Positions 9,061 through 18,694 of a stretch of 20,215 nt of DNA are shown piece by piece; positions within the stretch are counted from its first letter, which is position 1; every line of letters begins with the position of its first letter. Under the pieces are notes generated by a model. That model made no database searches and had not been told where the DNA came from. It was given only the letters and a program-made list of their open reading frames with translations. Source of the stretch: Collodictyon triciliatum (taxonomy: Eukaryota > CRuMs); contig JBHJMP010000473.1 of the NCBI GenBank assembly GCA_043381765.1, forward strand, positions 1 through 20,215. The letters are read 5' to 3'. Made by a program: the position numbers and the translations under genes.

Positions 9061-9354
9061 CACACACACACACACACACATACATACATACATACATACA
9101 TACATACATACATACATACATACATACATACATACATACATACATACATACATACATACANNNNNNNNNNNNNNNNNNNNNNNNNNNNNNNNNNNNNNNN
9201 NNNNNNNNNNNNNNNNNNNNNNNNNNNNNNNNNNNNNNNNNNNNNNNNNNNNNNNNNNNNCATACATACATACATACATACATACATACATACATACATA
9301 CATACATACATACATACATACATACATACATACATACATACATACATACATACA
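9061..9354. repeat. (CA)n and (TACA)n microsatellite with internal 100-N gap
   Basis: A CA run (9061-9080) passes into TACA tetramers (9081-9160), then 100 N (9161-9260), then more TACA to about 9352. One hundred N is the usual placeholder for a gap of unknown size. The same repeat on both sides is compatible with true adjacency but also with a false join through the repeat. Confidence 0.95.
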
Positions 9355-9414
9355 CACATAAATGAACTAAATAACTCGATCAATCAACGAAAAAATTGAT
9401 ACATAATGAAATAG

Positions 9415-12132
9415 CTGCCTCTTGGAAAACTCGAGGCGATTACAAATGCAGCGGAGCTAAACGAGAGAATGCTAAAAAGTTGCCCAAGAATCGAGCCGGA
9501 GACAGAAGAATTTCATGGAAAAATTAAAGGATTTATTTCAGTAAGCCCATTTCCATATAATAAATTATTCCCTTTTATGTATTTAAACAAAATAAAATTA
9601 TGTTATTCATGAAAAAGATGCATCTGAATAAGGACACTATTTTCTACAATAATCAATATTTCTGTCAATATTTTTTTGGTATTATCATAAAGCAAATTAT
9701 TCTGGTGTCTATCTAGCGTTAAGAACTTGCTATTACTGATTTTCGATGACAAATTTCCAAAGAAACTTCAAAAAGCAGCACCCTTGTATAGTGGATCCAT
9801 AGAGTCTTTTTTCAAGGGACAGGATGACAGTTCAGAGTTAGCATCAGCCTTCGAAAAACTTCCCAGCTTTGCCCGCCGAAGTTTAATGGCAGAGTTGCTC
9901 TCTCTTTGTAGAACATTATTGAAGGACATATCAAATTCAGATGATTTTGATATGAAAACATCCAATCTTGAAAATATTTCAACCCAAGACCAACAGCAAA
10001 TCGTAGAAAGTGATATTTTTGTTAAGAGCATCGCATACAGTGAGTCTGACTTATCGAAATCAAAGACTTCCGTGCAATTACCCCCATTATCAAAGAGTGC
10101 ATTGCCTACACCAGATAGAGATCGAAATATAAGCGAAACAAGGAGTTCTCCGTCTCGGAGACAAGATGCCAATAAAGATATAGACAAGTCGACAAACGCT
10201 GTTTCTGAATCAATCGAAAAGTTTCAACAGGATATACCACCATCAAACCAGGGCGTCAGAACTCCCGAAAAAGAAAAGGTATCATTCTAGGTTCAAGAAG
10301 CCAAGCTATTAGGATACCTTTCTTGATGTATGTTTTATTTCTCTTTGATATAACTGTAATGCTATCACTTTTAGACCACCCCAGGAAAAAGACCCGAATT
10401 TCTTTGTGCACGACAGAAACTATCGACCCGAACGGGGTCAATATTAAAGTTAACTAGCGTACTATTCAAAATTAAGACGGCCAAACGTATTTTTAATCAG
10501 GATACCTGTTATACAAAGCCAGATATCGCTAAACAAGTATTTTCTATGCTCTCAAACACACCATCTGAGTCCCTCTCTAAATTTATGAATACCTGGAAAT
10601 TGCTAGAAGAAAATGAAAAAGAAGAATGGATGAGAGAAACAGCTCACCAATTTGTCCGCATTGGAACCGCAATATCAGTTTATTCGGAGGCAACTTCGCA
10701 TGCAAAGCCAAAAGATTCTCTTAATGAAATAATTCAATCCATCCAATCTATAATAAAATCAAGGTTTGTGCATGTCTATAAACTATCCAAGTCTAGAAGG
10801 CATTTTTCAGTGGTTGCCTCAACAACTGATATTACAAAAGACCAGGTTTTTGACAGTGCTTTGGGTTTTGTAGGCTCAATTCTAGGGTCGAAAAAACTAA
10901 AGCATATACCAATTTTTGAAAAAAGTCATGTTATCTCAGAGGATCTAGATAATGGATTTATTGGAAGTTCAATTTATGCATGCCCGTTAGAGGATAATTC
11001 AGACGTTGTGATAGGATGTCTTGTGATAGGTGGTAGCCAGTTTACGATAGAGGACATCCGTTTGATGGAGACATTATGCTCTTTTACAAGTTTAATCCTA
11101 GATAATGAAATACTCTCCGAACAGGAAGCACAAATGAGAAAAAGATTCAACTTTTTAGTAGAACTATCAAACTTGGTTTCTTCAGAACTTCTTATCGAAC
11201 CTTTAGTTGATTTAATCAGACTCAAATCTTGCGAGTTATTGGATGCAGAAAAGTGCATGGTCTACCTAGTTGACAGTACTTGCGATGTAAGTATCACTCG
11301 TATGTTTCAAAGAAGTATCATACATTTGATTGTCCCCCCCCCCCCAAGAGGGGTTGTTATTAATTATTCTCCTTGTTACTCTGAAAAAAAATCAAGCCTT
11401 ACTTAATTGATTTTTACACTTCTTTTAATAATTTGAGGGATTATACATAACCAGAAACAATATCTGCAGGTGTTGAGAAAAGAAAGTATAGCCGAACATG
11501 TGTTCAGAACCGGCCAACTGGTAAATATCCATGACATTTCGACAGACAATCGATTTAGTCATTTGCTTTCTTTTGATTCTGTGAATGGAAACCCAACAAA
11601 GAATGTATTGTGCTCACCTATCAAGAGAAAAGACAATAATTCAATCGTTGGGGTTATTCAAGTTGTGAATAAATCAAATGATACTTTCAGTAAAGAAGAT
11701 GAAGAACTTTTGAACTCCTTTTGTATTCAAATAGCTATATCGATAACAAATTCACAAATATATGAAAGAGAAATGAAGGAGAAACAAAAATTTCAAGCAT
11801 TGGCTGAAGTGGCTCAATTAGTTTCATCTGAATTGAAATTAGAACCCTTGATTAAGGTTCCCCTCTATTTTGAATTTTTTTTTCAAAAGTGCGTACTAAT
11901 GTTAAACCTTATAGAATCCATACTTAATATCTTTTAACAATGTATTCTAATAGCTTCTGAGGGATAAATCAAGGGAATTAGCAAATGCCGACAGATGTGC
12001 ACTCTTCTTGGCTGACCCCAGGAAGAAAGAATTAAATACCCGCGTTTTGGAGGGACATGTGTGTTAAAATTATTCATTCAAATTTATGATGAATTTGTAA
12101 TATATTCACATAATTTTACACTGGCAGGGGTC

Positions 12133-12231
<99 letters not shown>

Positions 12232-13884
12232 AATATCCGAATAAAAACAAACGTGCAGGATATAAGAGTACCATTCGGTTCTGGTATTGTTGGCCACGTA
12301 GCTAGGACCGGGCTGAGCTTAAACATTCCAGATGCTTATGAAGACCCCAAATTTAATCCAGATATTGATAAACTAATTGGATACAAATCAAAGTCGATAT
12401 TATGTACCCCTGTCAAGCTTGGGGATGGACAGGTTCGAAATATATTTTTCTTCCTCGGGTATTCAGATCACGGCAAAAAAAAAAAAAAATAATGTAAAAG
12501 TGGCATTTTTATTCCCTAAAGTTTGGAATACTCTTTGCAAGGTCTCGAAAGGAAGAATAAAATAAAAATTTTTATGAGGTCCCAGATAATGAAAAAGTCA
12601 GATTATATTATTTTATGTAGGTAATAGGAGCACTGCAGATGGTCAATAAATTATCAGGAGAGTGTTTCAACAAAGATGATGAGGATTTGCTCTCTGCCTT
12701 TTGCACACAGGCTGCAATAGCAATTTACAATTCTCAACTTTACGAAGAAGCATTCGAATCAAACCAATACTTGCAAAACATTTTATCATCTATAAATCAC
12801 TACGTATTGCACATAGGTATATTGTTTAACTGCACACTTGTTACTGTAAAGCATATATAAAACCACTTCCTTCCCTTGAATCAAATAAAAAAATATACAT
12901 TTGTTGTAATTATAATGCGGGCCACAATATTGCTTAATTTTTATAATTTACTTAAATTATACATGCCGTTCAAACCTAGGCGCTGATGGAATTCTCCGAA
13001 CTGTCAATCACAACTTGATGGAGTTATTTGGTGAAGAAGAAAGCTACTTCAAATCAAAAAGCACGAAGGTAATTTTTTTAATACAAAATCGATATGCATT
13101 ATAGTTGTGCAAAAAGGAATGAATGGTTTTTTATTTCCTCTTCTTGTTTGTCTTTTCCAATTATGATAGGAATGGTTCACGCTAACTAATGCAAGACTAT
13201 TGGATGATTTGGAGTCAGTGCAAGTCTCAAGAAGGAAAAATGTTTACGTCAAAAATTTTAATCTTGTTCCAAAGTCTCCAGTACCATATAAGAATTACGG
13301 TTTGTAATTAGAATTCTTTTCCATATCATTTTTATTATATAAATGTAGATTTCTTACTATTTCCCACAAAACCAATACTATACAGAGAATCCTATAATAA
13401 CGCGAGAGCATGGAGATAACATTACCAGCAGCACGCAGCAGAGACTTTCCATACCTATCAACTACATGATAACTTGTCTGTCCAACTTGAAAGGCAACTC
13501 TGACGGTGTTCTATTGATTATAGAAGACCTTACACTAATAGAATTAATGAAAAAAGAAGTTGACATCCTTCAACTTCACATCGGGAATATAAAAAACCAG
13601 GCCACAAAAGTCATAGAGGCTCCAATAAAGGTAGCAGATCTTTTTACCCGAAATAACCCTATTATTTGATCACTTATATAGTCAGCATATACTAGGCTCA
13701 AATGAGATTGAAAATTGTCGAGAAAAAATCATAGAAAGAACCAAAAAAAAGAACCAAAAAACAAAAACAAAAAAAAGAACAAAANNNNNNNNNNNNNNNN
13801 NNNNNNNNNNNNNNNNNNNNNNNNNNNNNNNNNNNNNNNNNNNNNNNNNNNNNNNNNNNNNNNNNNNNNNNNNNNNNNNNNNNN

Positions 13885-13964
<80 letters not shown>

Positions 13965-15962
13965 AAAAAGAAATACCACAGAAAAGCCGTGCTATGATTG
14001 TTTGGTATCAGTTGATTTTTTCTTATAAAATGAACCAAAATTTTTTTAAACAGCTTTACCAAAACATTAGATGATTCTACGGACAGTCCAAAATATAGCA
14101 AAAGAAGTCATTGACCCTGTCATAGCACAAAAACAGCTTTTAGAATGTATTTCAGTAATAAGCCAAGTGGATTTATTCAAACCAAAGATTGATGAAATTC
14201 TGGACGAGGCACTAGACCAAGTATTTAGATAGTTCGATATTTGACATTTTTTTCCTCCGAGATAACTACGATTTGAATTGAATCGATTTTTTTTCCAAAA
14301 ATTGTACAGGAATCCAAAAAATGGGTTATGAACGACATACTTCTGTCCTCCAGTCAATCGCAACCCCTAAATCAAAGTTGGGTAGATGTTTCCATTCTTA
14401 AAGAAATCACTCTGACACATGAAGAGATGAACGAAATGGCATTTAGCTGGGAGCTCGACGGGACACAGTATTCCGATGACGAATTAATATCGATGATTCT
14501 TGGCATGTTCAAACACTTAAGATTATTAAAGGAATTTCATGTTGCTGGTAATACATCAAATTATCCATAGGAACATTCATTTTTTTTTATTCTCGTTCCT
14601 TTTTAATGTGCAGTGAAGGCAAGGTTCAAAAAATCAATTGAATGTTATATAAGTTGAAAGACGTGTGAAAATAAATTATATGTGTAAGATATAAGCGCAT
14701 GGTAATTTTAATCTTATATATTCAAGTCGAATATGATAGTCATGATTTGGTTACAAATTGATTAAAAAACAAACAAACAAAAACAGAATCCCGTTTTTGC
14801 AATTTTCTGGGAACAATCCGCAGAAACTACCACCCAAATCCATTTCATAATTTTCAACACTGCTTCGCTGTGACTCACACATGTTTTATGATATTAATTA
14901 AAACCAGCATCGCCCAATACTTGAGGTTTGCATTATACCTCTGGGTATATTTGAAAAAAAATCCTAATTTAACTAATATCTTTAATTGTAAGATAAAATG
15001 TCTCATGTCTTTCAATTTTTAACAATATAAATTCAATTACTAGTAACCTGGATATTTACGCTCTTATGCTCTCAGCACTTTGTCACGACCTTGACCACCC
15101 AGGATTAACAAATAGTTACGAAGTTTCTTCAGGATCTGAAAGAGCAATAACATACAATGATATATCAGTTTTAGAGAACCATCATGCTCATACCGCCTTC
15201 CGTTTGTTAATGACAAGTGACTGTGGGATTATCAATCATTTGGAGGAAGTAACCTATTCTTTTATACAGTAATACACCATGTTTATTTGTCGGGGTGCGA
15301 TAAAGAGCCATTCCTAGGTACAATTATGATTGCACCCAAAAAAAGGAAGTAAATGGTGTTTAAATTAATTTATCTTTCTACTAATTAAGGCCCAATTCAA
15401 GGAAATACGAAAAATAATGGTCCAATCTATCTTGAAAACTGATATGGGCAGGCATTTCGAGGATTTGACGGTATTGGAGCACAGATTAGATTCGAAGCCT
15501 CTATCAAGAGACTCTGCTGAAGACCGCAGTTTGATTGTATCTACAATATTACACAGCGCAGATTTATCCAATCCAACCAGGACATTTTCTCAATCTCGGA
15601 TGTGGGCTGATAGATTACTAAAGGAGTTCACTATTCAAGTTTTTTTTTTAACCTTACTATTGAATTAAATGTCCGCCATATTACGAGGAAATGCCTAACG
15701 GTCTACCTAATTTACTAATTTTTAACGAGGCATCTTTCTTTAAATACACTAGGTTTCTAAAGAAAGAGAGAATAATTTACCGGTGTCAACATTTATGATG
15801 ATTCCAAATTTAAAGATTCAATCGAAGAACGAGGTCAACTTCATCGATTATGTAGTAGAGCCCCTCTGGAAAGTACTTAAAAGCATGGCACCAGAACTGG
15901 AGCCAATCTACCTAAAAATTCTTGAAAATAGGGGAGAATGGATGAAGTTGTCACACAGCTAA
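9415..15962 (+). CDS. Cyclic-nucleotide phosphodiesterase: GAF-GAF-GAF-PAS-PDE
   Basis: Sixteen exons join in frame: 9415-9540, 9724-10278, 10375-11286, 11470-11856, 11954-12058, 12259-12432, 12621-12816, 12980-13068, 13170-13299, 13386-13630, 14071-14220, 14310-14547, 14787-14925, 15044-15248, 15390-15638 and 15753-15962 (TAA). This gives about 1,369 residues; the first exon follows an acceptor, so the N-terminus may be further upstream. Order: Ser/Asp-rich N-terminus; GAF-like 1 in exon 3; GAF 2 across exons 3-4, with the NK-x(n)-F-x3-DE signature as NKSNDTFSKEDEE; GAF 3 across exons 4-7, with NKLSGECFNKDDED; a PAS-like stretch (VLHIGADGILRTVNHNLMEL, ending GVLLIIEDLTLIELM); and a class I PDE domain. 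The catalytic domain has NPFHNFQHCFAVTH (PDE9-like), the metal motif CHDLDHPGLTN, YNDISVLENHH, KTDMGRHF and LHSADLSNPTR. General acid His and the four metal ligands (His, His, Asp, Asp) are visible. The purine-clamp Gln is Glu (codon 15831-15833). It should hydrolyse cyclic nucleotides under GAF control, but substrate and activity are uncertain. No membrane segment is seen. The 13631-14070 intron contains a gap. Confidence 0.92.
12134..12231. repeat. (TTTC)n microsatellite in a phosphodiesterase intron
   Basis: About 24 perfect TTTC units inside the 12059-12258 intron, ending 27 nt before the splice acceptor. It acts in effect as a very long pyrimidine tract. The minus strand reads as repeating Lys-Glu-Arg-Lys, which is a repeat artefact. 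Confidence 0.95.
13740..13959. repeat. A-rich tract and 100-N gap in a phosphodiesterase intron
   Basis: An A-rich AAAAAC/AAAAAG-like stretch (13741-13784), 100 N (13785-13884) and about 75 consecutive A (13885-13959). It lies within the intron between the exons ending at 13630 and starting at 14071. The flanking exons join in phase 0, so no exon is needed in the gap, though one could hide there. Confidence 0.9.
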
Positions 15963-16624
15963 TTAATCAAGAGAATTAGGATATCACTCTCTCCTCCTCT
16001 TCCAATGTGAATTCTGGATTCTCTTCTCGACAGAATCTCTGCGCTATATCAAACAACACCTGATAGACCATGCATGACGACAGATTCCTTAAAAATTGTA
16101 GAAAAATAAAAATATTAAGTAGCTCCTTTCTTTTTTCTTTGTGTATATGTGGATGTGTAAGTTAGCCAGTAAAAAAAGGGCGCGGAGGAAATGAAGTCAC
16201 ACAGAGGTCGGCAAATATTCTCGAAAATGAACCGATGAAGTTACTTTTTGTTACAGATCATAGGAACTAGTAATTGGGACGATGACACATGCGTTCCACT
16301 GTCTGATGCTTCAAGGCAGCCTTGATTATTATTATTATTATTACTATCATCATCACTCTATTTTCATTAACCCGCTCACTCTCGCACGCTGTATTGTTGA
16401 TATCTGAAGTCTTCACGAAAGCTTTTCTTGCGGATGTACATTTTCAATTCTTCCCCTGTCAAAAAGGAGCGGGTCGCGCGTTTCCATTATGGATTTGTTT
16501 TTCTTTTCCGTGCCTGGATTCCTGAATCTGAAACACAAGTAGTCGCTTCGCTTCGCTCTTGAAAAAATCTCTCGCAGCCGCATAGTAAACTCTTTGAGGA
16601 AAACGCCGTAGTATATAGCTTACC

Positions 16625-16655
<31 letters not shown>

Positions 16656-16693
16656 AAAAAGAGGCAAGCCTTCCTGACCACCTAAACGTAGCC
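15963..16693. other. Spacer between phosphodiesterase and OCIA-domain gene
   Basis: About 730 bp with no convincing coding frame. It holds the 3' flank of the phosphodiesterase, an ATT/ATC run (16325-16356), and an A run of about 28 (16625-16653) some 40 nt before the next start codon. The second half should contain the promoter of the OCIA-domain gene; no specific element is recognisable. Confidence 0.6.
16105..16110 (+). terminator. Candidate polyadenylation signal of the phosphodiesterase
   Basis: AATAAA lies about 143 nt after the TAA at 15960-15962. Assigned by motif and position only; the surrounding A/T-rich sequence makes a chance match likely enough to keep confidence low. Confidence 0.35.
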
Positions 16694-16779
16694 ATGGCAG
16701 AGTCCAACAGTGAAAGGAACAATCGCTTCGGCCGCCTTACAATCGACTTGCCAAGTGGAAAGTACCAGGTGCCATCGAG

Positions 16780-16820
<41 letters not shown>

Positions 16821-17749
16821 ATCCCCTTTATTCCTTTATTCTATTCTTTTTCTCGCATTATACTCTCACACTCTCTTGTTCGCTATGAGTCAAGTCAAGT
16901 GCCAAGCGAGATTCGTCTTCTTTTCCCTCTCCGAGTCTCGTTCCCTTGCCTCTTCACAACCCGACTAACTCTGCCGATGATTCGACTCCAAAGCTAACTG
17001 CCGAAGAGATGCGCACGATGTCGGGCTGTCGAATGGCCCTTATGGAAAATCCTCTGCTGGGCGGCTTCTTTGGCTTTGTTCTTGGGAAAGCATACAGTAT
17101 GACTTAGCATCAGCTTTTCAGACACTTTTTTTTTAACGCCACCCACCTTACTTACGATTACTTTACAGTCGCCCATTTGCTCTTGAATGCACTTCTTTTT
17201 TTAATTTACATACTACTTTACATGAGTTGAATATGTTGGATATAATCTCCCAGTATAGTGACCTAAACATTCGTTCATTATTTACATGAACTATTACATC
17301 ATTCAGTCATACATATAATCCATCAATAAACAAAAACAAATTAAAATCAAAACCAAAAACAGACCAGCGTTTTGGAGAAAGGCGCCTCCTTGTCGCAAGT
17401 AACATATCGCATTCTCATTAAATACACGCATCTTTGTTTTGAATCGAACAAAGAAAAAAAATACATGCATCTTCGAACACCATTAGCGAAGAGAAACATG
17501 TCGCAGTGGGCAACTACCGATTGCACCAGTGCATACATATCATTCAGTGCATGCATAACATAAAAGCATTTAAACACAGGCAGCACAGCCACTGGGATTA
17601 TCCTCGGACTTTATGTGGCCTCCAACTCATGCGAGAAAGCAGTTCGGCGACTTCCAGACACAGAGCTGACCCGATTTCTGTATGCACTTCACTTCTATTT
17701 TCATATCAGACTGCCACAATCAGAGGCTGACATATTCCAATCAACCTGA
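16694..17749 (+). CDS. Small OCIA-domain-like membrane-associated protein
   Basis: Four exons join in frame: 16694-16768 from ATG, 16895-17096, a 36-nt exon 17363-17398, and 17580 to a TGA at 17747-17749. The product has LTAEEMRTMSGCRMALMENP, then PLLGGFFGFVLGKAY, NQRFGERRLLVAS, TGIILGLYVASNSC and EKAVRRLPDTELTRFL. This pattern is the OCIA domain (OCIAD1/asrij type): an acidic T-x-E-E start, two short Gly-rich hydrophobic segments, a Cys before a charged helix, and a final LxDTEL. Known members sit on endosomes or mitochondria and affect signalling and respiratory-complex assembly; the role here is inferred. The 36-nt exon keeps frame whether included or skipped but supplies the middle of the domain. 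The acceptor at 16894 is uncertain. An alternative 3' end is possible: splicing from the GT at 17680 to the AG ending at 17725 would lead into the acidic frame that stops at 18251. A CT tract lies in the first intron. Confidence 0.6.
16786..16817. repeat. (CT)n microsatellite
   Basis: About 15 CT units in the first intron of the OCIA-domain gene, starting some 18 nt after its GT donor. Confidence 0.9.
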
Positions 17750-17849
17750 GGAATACAAAAAACGAATAATCCGCCACAACACCAATTGTAACTCACCCAC
17801 GAAAACGAATACAACCCAACCAACCAGAAAGCGCAACTACCCGGCTCAG

Positions 17850-18251
17850 ATGGGCGTCGATGAAAGCAGCGAGTCCATCCACAAAGACGTATTATCATCA
17901 TCATCATCATCACCATCATCACTGCCGCATGCAACTGATTCATCCCCACGAGTCTTGCCCGACTTTGAGTCTTCAAGACAAACACCACATGCGCAGAAGC
18001 GCAAGCCCGAAAAGATCATCTTCCAAAGCCGCACAGGAGAAATCAAGGAGGTCACCCTTCCCGGCAGTGATGCTGGTGAGTCTACGCCGCAGGAGTCTGA
18101 TGAACCTCGTGGGCGTCTGCGACCACAGGACGATGACCTTGCGGCGAGCTACAAGCGTCATGCAGAATGGTACAATGCCGAGAACGAGCAAGACAAGAGC
18201 GCAGGTTATTCCCCGGACGGTGCGTCTGGGCATCCTCGCTCTCGGCGATGA
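17850..18251 (+). CDS. Acidic low-complexity ORF: likely C-terminus of the OCIA-domain protein or a separate small gene
   Basis: From the ATG at 17850 a frame of 133 codons runs to TGA 18249-18251. The frame is open back to 17682. It is hydrophilic: a Ser run from a CAT/ATC repeat, a basic KRKPEKIIFQSRTGEIKEV segment, an ESTPQESDEPRGR linker and a charged DDDLAASYKRHAEWYNAENE tail. It has no membrane segment or known catalytic motif. The non-repeat parts look like real protein. Joined to the OCIA exon through a 46-nt intron (17680-17725, phase 2) it would form that protein's C-terminal tail, as OCIA proteins have variable charged tails. A 46-nt intron is shorter than others here, so an independent gene cannot be excluded. 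A second plus-strand frame overlaps and gives a His run; I take that as a shadow. Confidence 0.5.
   Translation: MGVDESSESIHKDVLSSSSSSPSSLPHATDSSPRVLPDFESSRQTPHAQKRKPEKIIFQSRTGEIKEVTLPGSDAGESTPQESDEPRGRLRPQDDDLAASYKRHAEWYNAENEQDKSAGYSPDGASGHPRSRR
17889..17920. repeat. (ATC)n trinucleotide run within a coding frame
   Basis: About ten ATC/CAT triplets with one interruption. In the favoured frame it encodes Ser, in another frame His. Confidence 0.85.
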
Positions 18252-18694
18252 GTAGACAGAGGCGTGTTGTGTGATAAACGATTAAGAATGAAGAGGCCTA
18301 TACAATATCAAAGACAAAGACAAAGTAAAAGAGGAGTATGCCATAGACTCACCCGCGCACATATCCTAATTATCGTTTAGAGGTAATTAGTCGCATGTTG
18401 TGATGGAAAGGAACGAAAGCTGTTTTGTATGTCGAGGGCCGTATTCATTCTTCATTTTGTCTACACAAACAAAGTGATAATCCGAAGTTACCACCACGGC
18501 GGGATGGTGAATCGAGTCGGCGGAATGTGTTTTTGTATTTATCAAATCAGAACAGAAGAAAACAATGCAAAAGGTGAAGCAGTGAAAATATGGGACGAAT
18601 GATAAAAAAAATAAAAAAAAAAAAATAAAGGCTCGAGGGAATAGCGAGATGATTGTCCTCCTAATCGCATCGGTAATTCACATTTAAATACGAA
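18252..18694. other. Convergent intergenic region
   Basis: About 440 bp between the plus-strand acidic frame and the minus-strand BuGZ gene, so it should contain both 3' untranslated regions. It has an A-rich run with AATAAA-like hexamers on the plus strand (about 18603-18630), which could serve the plus-strand gene. No gene is seen. Confidence 0.6.

Noticed and set aside
8988-9383. Cys-Met-Tyr-Val repeat ORFs on both strands
   Set aside because: They are readings of the TACA tetranucleotide array and the N gap.
12084-12326. Lys-Glu-Arg repeat protein on the minus strand
   Set aside because: Reading of the TTTC array within a phosphodiesterase intron.
13631-13669. Phosphodiesterase ending at the TGA after VADLFTRNNPII
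   Set aside because: Splicing from the GT at 13631 to 14071 keeps phase 0 and leads straight into the conserved helix and catalytic exons, so that stop is intronic.
17860-18255. Overlapping frame with a His run from 17860
   Set aside because: It shares the ATC repeat and shows no conserved-looking segments; the Ser-run frame has better protein character.
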